Origin: Chitinophagaceae bacterium UBA4407
GTDB taxonomy: Bacteria > Bacteroidota > Bacteroidia > Chitinophagales > Chitinophagaceae
Reading direction: 5' to 3'
DNA length: 24,259 nucleotides
Assembly (NCBI GenBank): GCA_002390845.1
Contig: DGQT01000069.1
Span: 1 to 24,259, forward strand
Part shown: in pieces, positions 1 through 7,575 of the stretch
How the letters are laid out: each line of letters opens with the position of its first letter
How positions within the stretch are numbered: position 1 is the stretch's first letter
The notes under the pieces: generated by a model
The model's input: the letters and a program-made list of their open reading frames with translations, nothing else
Told to the model about the DNA's origin: nothing
Database searches by the model: none
Position numbers and translations under genes: made by a program

Positions 1-313
1 GTTTTTGAGGATCGACTAATTATGTAGCAACAGGTTGTTTATAAAAAGTGCATTAAATGCTTGAGTCCGGGGGTTTCTCCGTTAAATGACGCGCAACAAA
101 CACGTAAATTGACGTTATTATATCATATTTCTAAAAAAAATGGCTCTCGATTTTTAGTGGGTTAGTGTTATACATTTTGCTTTATCGTAAGAATCATCCA
201 CACTGGTATAGATCATATGTCCTCTGTGAAATCTCTGCGGTACTGTGCCTCTGCGGTTAATAGATCAAGAGCGTTTCGAATCCCGCATAGCAATGTCATT
301 AAGTTAACGCGAT
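1..313. other. Non-coding stretch at the window edge
   Basis: I see no convincing coding region, RNA gene or promoter here. The stretch lies downstream of the truncated delta-60 remnant. Its only recognisable content is one CTCTGTG/CTCTGCGGTTAA-type low-complexity repeat at 221-260, described separately. A sequence at 88-100 (ATGACGCGCAACA) vaguely resembles the core of the dispersed intergenic element but lacks the other boxes. Confidence 0.5.
221..260 (+). repeat. CTCTGTG/CTCTGCGGTTAA-type intergenic repeat, copy 1
   Basis: The segment is built from short CTCTGTG / CTCTGCGG words and ends in CCTCTGCGGTTAAT. A second copy ending in CCTCTGTGGTTAAA lies at 711-756 in the same orientation. The two copies bracket the truncated delta-60 remnant at 314-577. 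Similar CTCTGTG-rich strings are common between genes in Bacteroidota; this is from memory, not from a search. Confidence 0.5.
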
Positions 314-577
314 TTATATTTGATATCTTCCAAGCTGTATATCTCTAATTAGATTTCCAACAGCCACTATTTTCCCGTCTCCCTGTAATGCTATGTCTGA
401 AATTGCATTTTGTGGGTAGCCACTTTCATTAACAGTAGTTACATGTGTTGTTACAAGGCCTTTATTGCCAAATGTTTCATCTAATACTTGTGCTTGCACA
501 TTTGTTGCAATTAATAAATACAACCCAGCAATTAAAAAAATGATATTGCTTTTCTTTTTGAGTAGAATGTTTTTCAT
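314..577 (-). pseudogene. Truncated delta-60 repeat secreted protein (remnant)
   Basis: The reading frame opens with a signal peptide (KNILLKKK, hydrophobic IIFLIAGLYLLIA, then NVQAQ) followed by the start of a delta-60 repeat: LDETFGNKG, then a segment reading DIALQGDGKIVAVG and a last RY. It stops there, inside the first repeat, after about 87 residues. Intact family members carry many such repeats, usually form secreted beta-propeller-like proteins and in this phylum often end in a T9SS sorting domain. I chose the start at 577 because the signal peptide begins there; an in-frame ATG 45 bases upstream would only add residues before it. The ORF is bracketed by two CTCTGTG-type repeats, which suggests loss of the rest by deletion or recombination. 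It could instead be a short secreted protein, but a repeat cut in mid-motif argues for a remnant. Confidence 0.6.
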
Positions 578-604
578 AAACAGATGGTTATTTAAAATGA
601 GAAA

Positions 605-650
605 ATGGAACACGGATAACACGGAACTGACAGATGCCCACTGATTTTTT
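605..650 (+). repeat. ACACGGATAACACGGA-type intergenic repeat
   Basis: The string reads GGAACACGGATAACACGG followed by AACTGACAGATG and CCACTGATTTTTT. The iterated ACACGGAT word is typical of a low-complexity intergenic repeat found across unrelated genomes (recollection, not searched). It sits immediately upstream of the delta-60 remnant, next to the second CTCTGTG-type repeat. Confidence 0.45.
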
Positions 651-710
651 ATTCAACGACTAATAGATTTTTTACTTAAAGAATAAAGATTTTTTTACTA
701 CAGAGTAAGG

Positions 711-756
711 AATCACAGAGTTTCACTGAGTTACTTTGTGTACCTCTGTGGTTAAA
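711..756 (+). repeat. CTCTGTG/CTCTGCGGTTAA-type intergenic repeat, copy 2
   Basis: This copy starts ATCACAGAGTTTCACTGAG and ends CCTCTGTGGTTAAAT. It matches copy 1 at 221-260 in word content and in its last 14 bases (one difference before the final base). The same orientation on both sides of the delta-60 remnant would allow recombination between them. Confidence 0.5.
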
Positions 757-813
757 TGCTCCGTAAAAAAATACAGCAGGACAGCATCGGAATTGTTGAA
801 TAAAATTGTTCCC

Positions 814-862
814 GATGCAGTGTGCGACGCAACAAAAGCTTCATATTAATTCATTGCCGGGT
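814..862 (+). repeat. Dispersed intergenic element, unit 1
   Basis: The core GTGCGACGCAAC (822-833) is followed by a 22-bp spacer and the tail box GCCGGGT (856-862). The GTACAAG box is degenerate here (CCGATGCAG). The tail faces the 3' end of asnB and stops 14 bases short of its stop codon. Confidence 0.75.
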
Positions 863-876
863 ACTTACAATTGCCT

Positions 877-2721
877 TTAAATTTTTACATTAAACACTTC
901 TATCCATTTGGCGAAACACAAAGCACGCCAAACAGTAAAATCGAATTTTTCTTTACCGGTTATTACGTTGTCGAATTTCTCTACTATGTTTTTATTGATA
1001 AATCCATTGCTTGTTGTTACAGCTTTTTCAAGGTCTGCTCTTAACTGTGTGCTGTACTCTTTTACCCATACAGCTTCGGGTGTAACGAAGCCCATTTTAT
1101 CTTTCCTGTTAAGCACTTTTGAAGGCAACAAATTTTGCATGGCATTGCGCAAAACTGACTTTGTAATGCCATTGCTGATCTTTTCTGAGGCTGGTAAATT
1201 GTAAATAAACTGTGCCAGCCTGTAATCAATAAACGGCACACGTGCCTCTATGGAAAAGGCCATAGAATCGCGGTCTTCGAAATGCAGCAGCATAGGCAGG
1301 TTGGAAGAAACAACCTGTGAATAAGACATTTGCTGCACCGATGAAAAACTGATATCGTCCGCTGTATGCTTTGTGCTTTGGTATGTATAATTGATCCAGT
1401 TCTTTTCTTTTTTTCCGAGTTTTTTAAACAGCAACCAAAGCGGCAATGGCACTGCATTCTTGATGATCTCTTTTGCAATAAAACCATTGCTGTAAAGACC
1501 AAGATTTTTTAAACCTTTTATTTCCGTATTGAGTTTTCTAAAGTTGCCTTTCTTTATCAGTTCCCAAAAATAAACGCCATAATAAGAGTGATAACCGGCA
1601 AGTATTTCATCGGCTCCCTGGCCATCGAGCATTACGGTAATATTTTCTTCCTGCGCTTTTTTAAATACACTCCATTGTGCAAAAACACTGGTGCTGCCAA
1701 AGGGCTCGTCCTGGTGCCACACAATTTTGGAAAGCTGGTTGTACAATTCTGTGAGGTCGGGAAATATTTTATGGTTGATGCATTTTGCTTTTTCAACAAC
1801 AGCATCAATGTATTCCTGCTCGTCGTACTTTTTATTTTCAAAACAACTGGATACCGTTTCCTGTAATTCCTCTTTGCCTAGTGCACGCAACTGTTCATTT
1901 ACAGTAAGCACAACTGAGGAACTATCGAGACCGCCGGATAAACAGGAACCCACTTTTACATCGGCACGCAACCTTAGATTTACGGAACTGTTGAACAATG
2001 TTTTAAAAGTTTCTTCTGCTGTTCCCGTTGATTGAAAATCTGCAGGCTGTGCAATATCAAACCATTGCTTTATTTCCTTTTGCTTTGTTGCAAGATCATA
2101 TAAAAGATAGTGGCCGCCTTTCAACTGGTACACATTTTCAAACATGGTTTCATGCGTAAGATCCTGCAGGCCGAATTGCAGAAACTCATACACCCTTTCT
2201 TTGTTTGCAATGGCCTGCCAACCTTCCAGCACCGTAAATACTTTTATCTCTGAAGCAAAGGCAAAATAACCTGCCTGTTCGTAATAATAAAAAGGCTTTA
2301 CACCAAAGCGGTCCCTAGCACAGAAGAGCGTATTTTTTTCTTTATTGATGATCGCCAAAGAGAACATACCGTTAAAATGGCTAAGGCAATCTTCGCCCCA
2401 AAAATCGTAAGAAGCAAGTATTACTTCAGTGTCTGACTGCGAAACAAATGTGTAGCCTTTCTGTATTAATTCATTCCGTATTTCTATGTAATTATATACC
2501 TCACCATTGAAGATGATTGTATATTGATTGTGCCAGTGCATGGGTTGCGAACCACCTTCGCTGAGGTCGATCACAGAAAGGCGTAAGTGGCCTAACGCAA
2601 CATTATGCCATTCGTAAGTATGGTTACCATTGGGGCCGCGGTGTTCTATAATTTTTGTCATCTTTTTTATAGATGACAAGTGTTGTGGTTTATCAGATAT
2701 GATGCCTGCTATGCCGCACAT
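877..2721 (-). CDS. asnB: Asparagine synthase (glutamine-hydrolysing)
   Basis: The 614-residue protein begins MCGIAGI, so the catalytic Cys2 of a class II glutamine amidotransferase is exposed once Met is removed. The glutaminase half also shows LRLSVIDLS, FNGEVYNY and SDTEV. The ATP-pyrophosphatase half carries the PP-loop SGGLDSS near residue 261, LDGQGADEIL and the late EARVPFID motif. The reaction amidates aspartate, or a related carboxylate, using glutamine and ATP. It is the last gene of the polysaccharide operon, 16 bases after the deacetylase. Homologues in such loci are often annotated AsnB but may amidate sugar carboxylates or tailor surface glycans; that role is inference. The length is normal for the family and no motif is missing. 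Confidence 0.95.
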   Translation of the reverse strand: MCGIAGIISDKPQHLSSIKKMTKIIEHRGPNGNHTYEWHNVALGHLRLSVIDLSEGGSQPMHWHNQYTIIFNGEVYNYIEIRNELIQKGYTFVSQSDTEVILASYDFWGEDCLSHFNGMFSLAIINKEKNTLFCARDRFGVKPFYYYEQAGYFAFASEIKVFTVLEGWQAIANKERVYEFLQFGLQDLTHETMFENVYQLKGGHYLLYDLATKQKEIKQWFDIAQPADFQSTGTAEETFKTLFNSSVNLRLRADVKVGSCLSGGLDSSSVVLTVNEQLRALGKEELQETVSSCFENKKYDEQEYIDAVVEKAKCINHKIFPDLTELYNQLSKIVWHQDEPFGSTSVFAQWSVFKKAQEENITVMLDGQGADEILAGYHSYYGVYFWELIKKGNFRKLNTEIKGLKNLGLYSNGFIAKEIIKNAVPLPLWLLFKKLGKKEKNWINYTYQSTKHTADDISFSSVQQMSYSQVVSSNLPMLLHFEDRDSMAFSIEARVPFIDYRLAQFIYNLPASEKISNGITKSVLRNAMQNLLPSKVLNRKDKMGFVTPEAVWVKEYSTQLRADLEKAVTTSNGFINKNIVEKFDNVITGKEKFDFTVWRALCFAKWIEVFNVKI

Positions 2722-2737
2722 TTATTAATGGGGTGTT

Positions 2738-4123
2738 TTATTTGCTTAATTGATTAACCAGACTTTTGTAAAATCGCTTCCATGCAGGGGTTATAATATA
2801 ATTGTTATGTATCAGTAATGTTAAATCACCATTATATGTTTTACAAATTTCTTTAAAGTCCAAAATTTTTTTTAAACCATCTTGTAAATTTTGCCCCGTA
2901 AAAACTGTCATATCCATTATAATAAGTGGATATTCTCTTAATCGTAGTGCTTGTCTTTTTAAAATATCATAAACCGGAAATGAATAACAGGTTCCACATC
3001 TAAAGCCCAATAAGAACTCACTGCCAACTGAAGAATCGTAGCTTAATCCTAATTCTTCCCACATAGGCCAACTAACAGACACTTGCCAACGAAGATAATG
3101 ATGCCTACCCCCCCAAGTTGTTTGATAAACACCGGCTTCTTCGCATACTCTTTTAAATTTGTAAAATTCATTAGCCAGTTTATCAAAATTATTTAATGTA
3201 TAAAAACTTGGATGAAAGCCAATTATATGCCCTCTTTTGCTAATTCGCTTTAACAATGACTTAAAAAATGAGCTATCCAATTCGTAATAATTATCATAAT
3301 TAAACTCATTTTTTGGATTGAGAGCTCCGTTTGTTGGGATAAAATTAAATTCACTCTTAATATTATTATCCTCACTTACACCCATTAAAAAATTAAAGTT
3401 ATTATAAGGGTCTACTGTATAATTTAATGGGGAAATGCTTAATGCTTTTGCTGCGATTCTATGAATAAAAAGAATGATGCTTTTTTTATACTTCAAATCC
3501 CGATAGCATTCTTTAAGAAATTCTTTTATTGGCAAATTATTAGACAAGGGCCAATCAACATCATGGCTTAAGATTAATTTATATTCACGCCTTTTTTTTT
3601 CTAAGTCAGGAAATTTTTTTTTTAGTGAGACCCAGAGTATTTCAAGGTATTCATTAACAACAGGTCTGTGATAATAGTTACTTTTAAAAGCAATAGATTG
3701 AGTGTAAAGAAATCTTTCATGAGAGTCATAGGTCGGGGTAACGTATTCTTCGTACAAAGACAAGCAAAAAAAGATGCTCCCAAATACATCAATTATAATT
3801 TCATATTCCTGTTCCTTTAAATCATTAGCTTTCACTCCATATATGACAGGTACATGCTGCTTAAAGCTTAGGTACTCAACTTCAAAATTTTTAAGTGGTA
3901 AAACAGGTAACGATTCTTTAGTTAACCATTTTTCATCCGGTGTTGAAAAAAATATATCAGGTAAAATAACTTTTGAATCTATTTGGTTAGAACCAATAAT
4001 AAAATCAGTCATTCCTTCCATAAATTCCAAATTATACTCAATTCCCCAAAACTCTTTGAAGATTACATTAAAAACATACTTTTTTTCCGGGATGTATTTA
4101 GCGGAAGTAAAAATTTGAACCAT
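2738..4123 (-). CDS. Polysaccharide deacetylase family protein (NodB-like)
   Basis: The protein has 461 residues. About 180 residues of N-terminal region precede a NodB-like core. The core opens with SHDVDW (His187, Asp188, Asp190), the usual metal/catalytic aspartate motif of carbohydrate esterase family 4. It continues with GFHPSFY near 300, GRHHYLRW near 340 and LLIHNN near 437. The N-terminal part resembles the DUF7033-type region that accompanies this clade. I see no signal peptide or membrane segment, so the enzyme may act in the cytoplasm, unlike classical exported deacetylases. It lies between the acyltransferase (5-base gap) and asnB (16-base gap), which fits N- or O-deacetylation of a glycan or lipid-linked sugar. 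The gene is clearly AT-rich compared with wzz and typA. The substrate cannot be read from sequence. Confidence 0.8.
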   Translation of the reverse strand: MVQIFTSAKYIPEKKYVFNVIFKEFWGIEYNLEFMEGMTDFIIGSNQIDSKVILPDIFFSTPDEKWLTKESLPVLPLKNFEVEYLSFKQHVPVIYGVKANDLKEQEYEIIIDVFGSIFFCLSLYEEYVTPTYDSHERFLYTQSIAFKSNYYHRPVVNEYLEILWVSLKKKFPDLEKKRREYKLILSHDVDWPLSNNLPIKEFLKECYRDLKYKKSIILFIHRIAAKALSISPLNYTVDPYNNFNFLMGVSEDNNIKSEFNFIPTNGALNPKNEFNYDNYYELDSSFFKSLLKRISKRGHIIGFHPSFYTLNNFDKLANEFYKFKRVCEEAGVYQTTWGGRHHYLRWQVSVSWPMWEELGLSYDSSVGSEFLLGFRCGTCYSFPVYDILKRQALRLREYPLIIMDMTVFTGQNLQDGLKKILDFKEICKTYNGDLTLLIHNNYIITPAWKRFYKSLVNQLSK

Positions 4124-4128
4124 TACAA

Positions 4129-5067
4129 TTACAAATAAATTTTATATAGCCTTATGCCATAATTAGTAAGAAAGTCAACAAAAGACAAGACTGATCTATT
4201 ATTATCAGCAATATAGATTGTACTATTTGGATGATCAATAACACTTATCATTGAAATATTTTTACAATTTTCTTTGTAATCTTCATAAGTATAATTAATC
4301 AGGAAAAGCAAATCGTTTTCCTGGTTCAGATTTTCTAATGTATCAATGCCAATGCTTAAAATAGCCTTGGGGTATTCCTCTATATAGTCAGTAATAATTC
4401 TTTTTAACCTTTCTACTTTTTCTACCGGGGAAGTCACCACTGGTGTGTCACCTATTACTTTTGCAGGTGCCCCCACGGCGATTTTATTAGGTGGTATGCT
4501 TTTATTTGCGAGAGAGTTCGCCCCAAGAATTGCATTTTGCCCAATTGTTACATTTGGCATTATAAACGCTCTCCAGGGTATCCATGCATTATCTTCTAAG
4601 GTTACCGGCCCAAAAGAAAGCGGCCCCCCATTGAGATAATCTTGCCAGTTTCCATGAGTGAAAATAAATGAGTGGCCCCCTATTCCAACTTTATTCCCAA
4701 TTCTCACTTCTTTTGTTGAATCTATATAACAGTGATACATTATCCAGCTATGATCTCCTACAGTTACTTTCTTACCGAAAAGCATGGCAAAAGAATTAAT
4801 AGTTGTATAAGATCCTAATTCAATTTGGTTAACGCTTATTCTAACCAGTGATTGAATTTTTGATCTTTCACCTATTTTAAAATTATCACATTGTATAATT
4901 ACTAAAGGGCCGATTTGAACATTATCTCCAATGTTTAAATTTTTGTTAGGCACGTTTATATAAGTACCTACTTTCAGCCTTACACCTTTTCCAATTTTAG
5001 CACCCATAAGCTTCCTGAATTTAGTATGCATAAAAGAAGGTAGTAATGAAAGGAAAATATTAAGCAT
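4129..5067 (-). CDS. Hexapeptide-repeat acyltransferase with C-terminal extension
   Basis: Residues about 20-205 form a left-handed beta-helix with repeated [LIV]GxxxxI-type hexapeptides (IGKGVRLKVG, IGDNVQIG, VRIGNKVGIGGHS, VTIGQNAILGANS). His132 and His138 in the GGHSFIFTHGN segment are candidates for the catalytic base. The helix closes with the usual IPPNKIAVGAPAKVIGD. This family transfers acetyl or other acyl groups to sugars, usually as a trimer in the cytoplasm. Residues about 210-312 are an extra region without a motif I recognise. The start overlaps the flippase stop by 8 bases, so the two are probably translationally coupled. The likely role is O-acetylation of the exported polysaccharide. 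Confidence 0.82.
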   Translation of the reverse strand: MLNIFLSLLPSFMHTKFRKLMGAKIGKGVRLKVGTYINVPNKNLNIGDNVQIGPLVIIQCDNFKIGERSKIQSLVRISVNQIELGSYTTINSFAMLFGKKVTVGDHSWIMYHCYIDSTKEVRIGNKVGIGGHSFIFTHGNWQDYLNGGPLSFGPVTLEDNAWIPWRAFIMPNVTIGQNAILGANSLANKSIPPNKIAVGAPAKVIGDTPVVTSPVEKVERLKRIITDYIEEYPKAILSIGIDTLENLNQENDLLFLINYTYEDYKENCKNISMISVIDHPNSTIYIADNNRSVLSFVDFLTNYGIRLYKIYL

Positions 5068-6337
5068 AGGAGATTTTTTTCAACTGATTTAAAATCATAA
5101 ACAAATATATACTGTATAGTAGAATATTCATTAATGAGTATAATAGCAAATATGAAGTGAGCGCATTTTTAAAAAACAACTGGTTTATATAAATAAAAAC
5201 AACATTTGAAACAAGATATAAAAACTGCCAAATCATTACAACTTTTAATTTATCAATAATGGCGAAGACACCCGTAAAAGGTGAAATAATTACCTGCACA
5301 AATATACCTACAGCTATATATTGTGACATCCTCCCCGCTTCATACCATTTAGCCCCAAAAACAATATTAAATAAATAGGGCGCTAAAAAAACAAGAATCA
5401 TTAAAGGCAATATTGCAATGGACAGACATTTTAGAAAAAGATTTTTTGTGAACTTATATAAATCCTGCTTACTGTTAAAAATATCTGCTGCTTTTTTATA
5501 ATATACTTGTGAAACCGATGAGCTGAATAGCATCAAAGGAATTGCAATTATTCTTGTTGCCAAGCCATAATATCCTGTTGTCTCTGCATTAAAAACTGAT
5601 GATATATACCAAAGAGGAATATAAATTCCAATAGCATTAACCAAAGAGGAAAAAGCATTGTACTTAGGGAAATCAATATATTTTAATGCGTATAATTTTA
5701 GCTTTGACTTACTGCTATCCCAAAAGTTTTTTTTAATAGAGGGATAAATAATAATAACACTAAAAATGACAGCTATTAAAAGGCCAATAATATTGCCAAA
5801 GACAAGACCCCCACTAATAATTGGAATAAATCCCAGCAGTATAGTAAAAAGTACACCTGTCAGTGATTGTATCAATCTTGTTTTAGAAATAGCTGTATAA
5901 TTTTTCTCTTTTGTCAACCAATATGATAGTGATTGAAATACACCTGTTAAAAGCAATGATAAAGGAAGAACTAATAACCATCTGCTAATATTATTATTCC
6001 CTAATAATTGAGCCAAAGAATTCGAAAAAAAAATAAAAAAAATAAAAAAAACAAAACTTAAAATTGCAGTAATGAATAATGATATTTTTAAAATTATTAA
6101 AGCTGCCTTTTCATATTTAGGAAGAATAATGGCTAATTCATATCTCCCGGTAATTATAATAGACAAAGTATTCAGAACACTTAAATAAAGTGAGAAGACC
6201 GCAAAATCTGAAGGAGAATAAATCCGCGTTAAAAGTGGTGAAATTAATACTGGTATTGCTTGCGCTATTGCAGTACCAAACATCACTACAAAAACATTTC
6301 GTAAAAATGTATTTTTTAAATATATTTTTAAATTCAT
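5060..6337 (-). CDS. Wzx-type polysaccharide flippase (MOP superfamily)
   Basis: The 425-residue protein is almost entirely hydrophobic, with roughly 12 membrane segments. The N-terminus is typical of O-antigen/capsule flippases: an amphipathic start, then FGTAIAQAIPVLISPLLTRIYSPSDFAVF. Such proteins move undecaprenyl-linked oligosaccharide units across the inner membrane. The gene overlaps the upstream dehydrogenase by 4 bases (ATGA-type) and the downstream acyltransferase by 8 bases, giving a compact operon. The sequence is strongly AT-rich with long A and T runs (for example near 6025-6055), unlike the flanking wzz and dehydrogenase genes. That is usual for exchanged polysaccharide genes. 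The specific substrate is unknown. Confidence 0.88.
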   Translation of the reverse strand: MNLKIYLKNTFLRNVFVVMFGTAIAQAIPVLISPLLTRIYSPSDFAVFSLYLSVLNTLSIIITGRYELAIILPKYEKAALIILKISLFITAILSFVFFIFFIFFSNSLAQLLGNNNISRWLLVLPLSLLLTGVFQSLSYWLTKEKNYTAISKTRLIQSLTGVLFTILLGFIPIISGGLVFGNIIGLLIAVIFSVIIIYPSIKKNFWDSSKSKLKLYALKYIDFPKYNAFSSLVNAIGIYIPLWYISSVFNAETTGYYGLATRIIAIPLMLFSSSVSQVYYKKAADIFNSKQDLYKFTKNLFLKCLSIAILPLMILVFLAPYLFNIVFGAKWYEAGRMSQYIAVGIFVQVIISPFTGVFAIIDKLKVVMIWQFLYLVSNVVFIYINQLFFKNALTSYLLLYSLMNILLYSIYLFMILNQLKKISYA

Positions 6338-7353
6338 TGACTATTATAAATGCGTTCAATAATATCTACCACTTTCAATCCTTCAAGCGCATTTGTTGTA
6401 ATAGACGACCTGCCTTTTAAAACCGCTACTACATTTTCAATAACATAGTGGTGGTTTTGCGCCGAGCCTTTGTATGCACCGTAATCATTACCCGGATTTG
6501 TTTGCTTTAGCTCCGGCATAGTATAGTTTTTAATATCACAATATTCTACCAGGTTCATGTATTGCCCGCCAATTTTAACCGAACCGTTTTCGGCAATAAT
6601 GGTCATGCTGCTTTCAAGGTTTTGGTTCCATACAGAAGTTGAAAAATTAATGCTGCCGATGCCGCCATTTACAAAATCGAAACTGATAAATCCCGAATCT
6701 TCGAATTCAGTTAACCCGGCATGGTTAAAGTTTTTAAACCTCGATTTTATATTTTCAATGTCGCCAAAAAGCCAGTACATAATATCTGCAAAATGAGAGA
6801 ACTGTGTAAACAACGTGCCGCCATCCAGGTCTTTTTTTCCATGCCAGCTATCGGGTGTATAATAATGTTCATCACGGTTCCAGTAACAGTTTAACTGCAC
6901 CATATAAATATTGCCAAGTGTTCCGCTTTCTACCAGTTCTTTAATCCATACAGATGGTGGCGAGTAGCGGTTTTGCATCACCGTAAAAACATGTTTGTGA
7001 ACATTAAGCCCTTTGTAAATTACTTTTTCCGCATCCTGTTTTTTAAGCGCCATTGGCTTTTCGATCACCACATGCTTACGGGCATCGAGACTTTGCAATG
7101 CCTGGCTTGCATGAAAGCCGTTTGGCGATGCAATATTGATTACATCTACTTCAATGGCCGATGCAAGAAAGCTTTCAAGTGAATTAAAAAACGGAACATT
7201 AAAATGCCCGATCTTCAGGTCAGCCTGGTTTTTTACATCGATCAATGCAACCAGTTCGCATTCAGGATTTCTTACAATCATTTCTGCGTGGCGCTTGCCA
7301 ATGTGGCCGCAACCTGTTACTGCAAATTTTATTTTTTGTTCTGTTGTATGCAT
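6334..7353 (-). CDS. Gfo/Idh/MocA family sugar dehydrogenase
   Basis: The 339-residue protein has an N-terminal Rossmann fold with GCGHIG (residues 14-19), acidic Asp39 at the end of beta-2, and the family EKP motif at 98-100. The C-terminal half has the substrate-domain segment YWNRDEHYYTPDSWHG, then LDGGTLFTQFSHFADIMYW, in which His187 is the likely catalytic base. This pattern resembles WlbA/WbpB, which oxidise UDP-GlcNAc(A) at C3 in making 3-amino or 2,3-diamino sugars. The family match is secure; the WlbA-like substrate is inference, and no partner aminotransferase is visible here. It is the first gene of the tight flippase-acyltransferase-deacetylase-asnB operon and follows a 222-base gap after wzz. 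Confidence 0.88.
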   Translation of the reverse strand: MHTTEQKIKFAVTGCGHIGKRHAEMIVRNPECELVALIDVKNQADLKIGHFNVPFFNSLESFLASAIEVDVINIASPNGFHASQALQSLDARKHVVIEKPMALKKQDAEKVIYKGLNVHKHVFTVMQNRYSPPSVWIKELVESGTLGNIYMVQLNCYWNRDEHYYTPDSWHGKKDLDGGTLFTQFSHFADIMYWLFGDIENIKSRFKNFNHAGLTEFEDSGFISFDFVNGGIGSINFSTSVWNQNLESSMTIIAENGSVKIGGQYMNLVEYCDIKNYTMPELKQTNPGNDYGAYKGSAQNHHYVIENVVAVLKGRSSITTNALEGLKVVDIIERIYNSQ

Positions 7354-7387
7354 ACGGTTAGCTGATTATACCGTTATATTTTTTTGA

Positions 7388-7437
7388 ACCCGGCAGTGGG
7401 ATTTCTATTTGACTTTTCTTGCGTCGCACTCGTGTAC
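7388..7437 (-). repeat. Dispersed intergenic element, unit 2
   Basis: On the minus strand the unit reads GTACACGAGTGCGACGCAAG, a 23-bp spacer, then GCCGGGT. It forms a head-to-head inverted pair with unit 3 (7508-7556). Its tail points to the start of the sugar dehydrogenase gene, 34 bases away. Confidence 0.8.
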
Positions 7438-7444
7438 AGAAGAA

Positions 7445-7490
7445 TAGCTATTAGCCATTGGCTGTTAGCTAATAGCTACAGGCTAACAGC
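7445..7490. repeat. Overlapping inverted repeats with mutually exclusive stems
   Basis: Arm A, TAGCTATTAGC (7445-7455), pairs perfectly with GCTAATAGCTA (7468-7478). Arm B, GCTGTTAGC (7461-7469), pairs perfectly with GCTAACAGC (7482-7490). B and the second A arm share 7468-7469, and B lies in the loop of A, so the two hairpins compete. The structure lies between the heads of units 2 and 3, within the wzz-dehydrogenase gap. It could act on readthrough of the polysaccharide operon or simply be decayed AGCT-rich repeat. Confidence 0.6.
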
Positions 7491-7507
7491 TCCTTATTGT
7501 TCCGAAG

Positions 7508-7556
7508 GTACAAGTGAGTGACACAACAGCCGATGCCATGAAATTCAATAGCCGGT
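7508..7556 (+). repeat. Dispersed intergenic element, unit 3 (variant B)
   Basis: The unit reads GTACAAGTGAGTGACACAAC, a 23-bp spacer starting AGCCGATGCCA, then GCCGGT. The palindrome is the GTGACAC variant. The tail ends 19 bases before the wzz stop codon. Spacer bases resemble those of unit 9. Confidence 0.75.
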
Positions 7557-7575
7557 AAAATGATTGATTTAACTT

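Larger units (their letters stand above)
578..876. other. Intergenic region rich in dispersed repeats
   Basis: This gap lies between the 3' end of asnB and the start of the delta-60 remnant, both on the minus strand. It holds an ACACGGATAACACGGA-type string (605-650), a CTCTGTG-type repeat (711-756) and one copy of the dispersed element (814-862). I see no coding region and no clear terminator for asnB. Confidence 0.6.
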
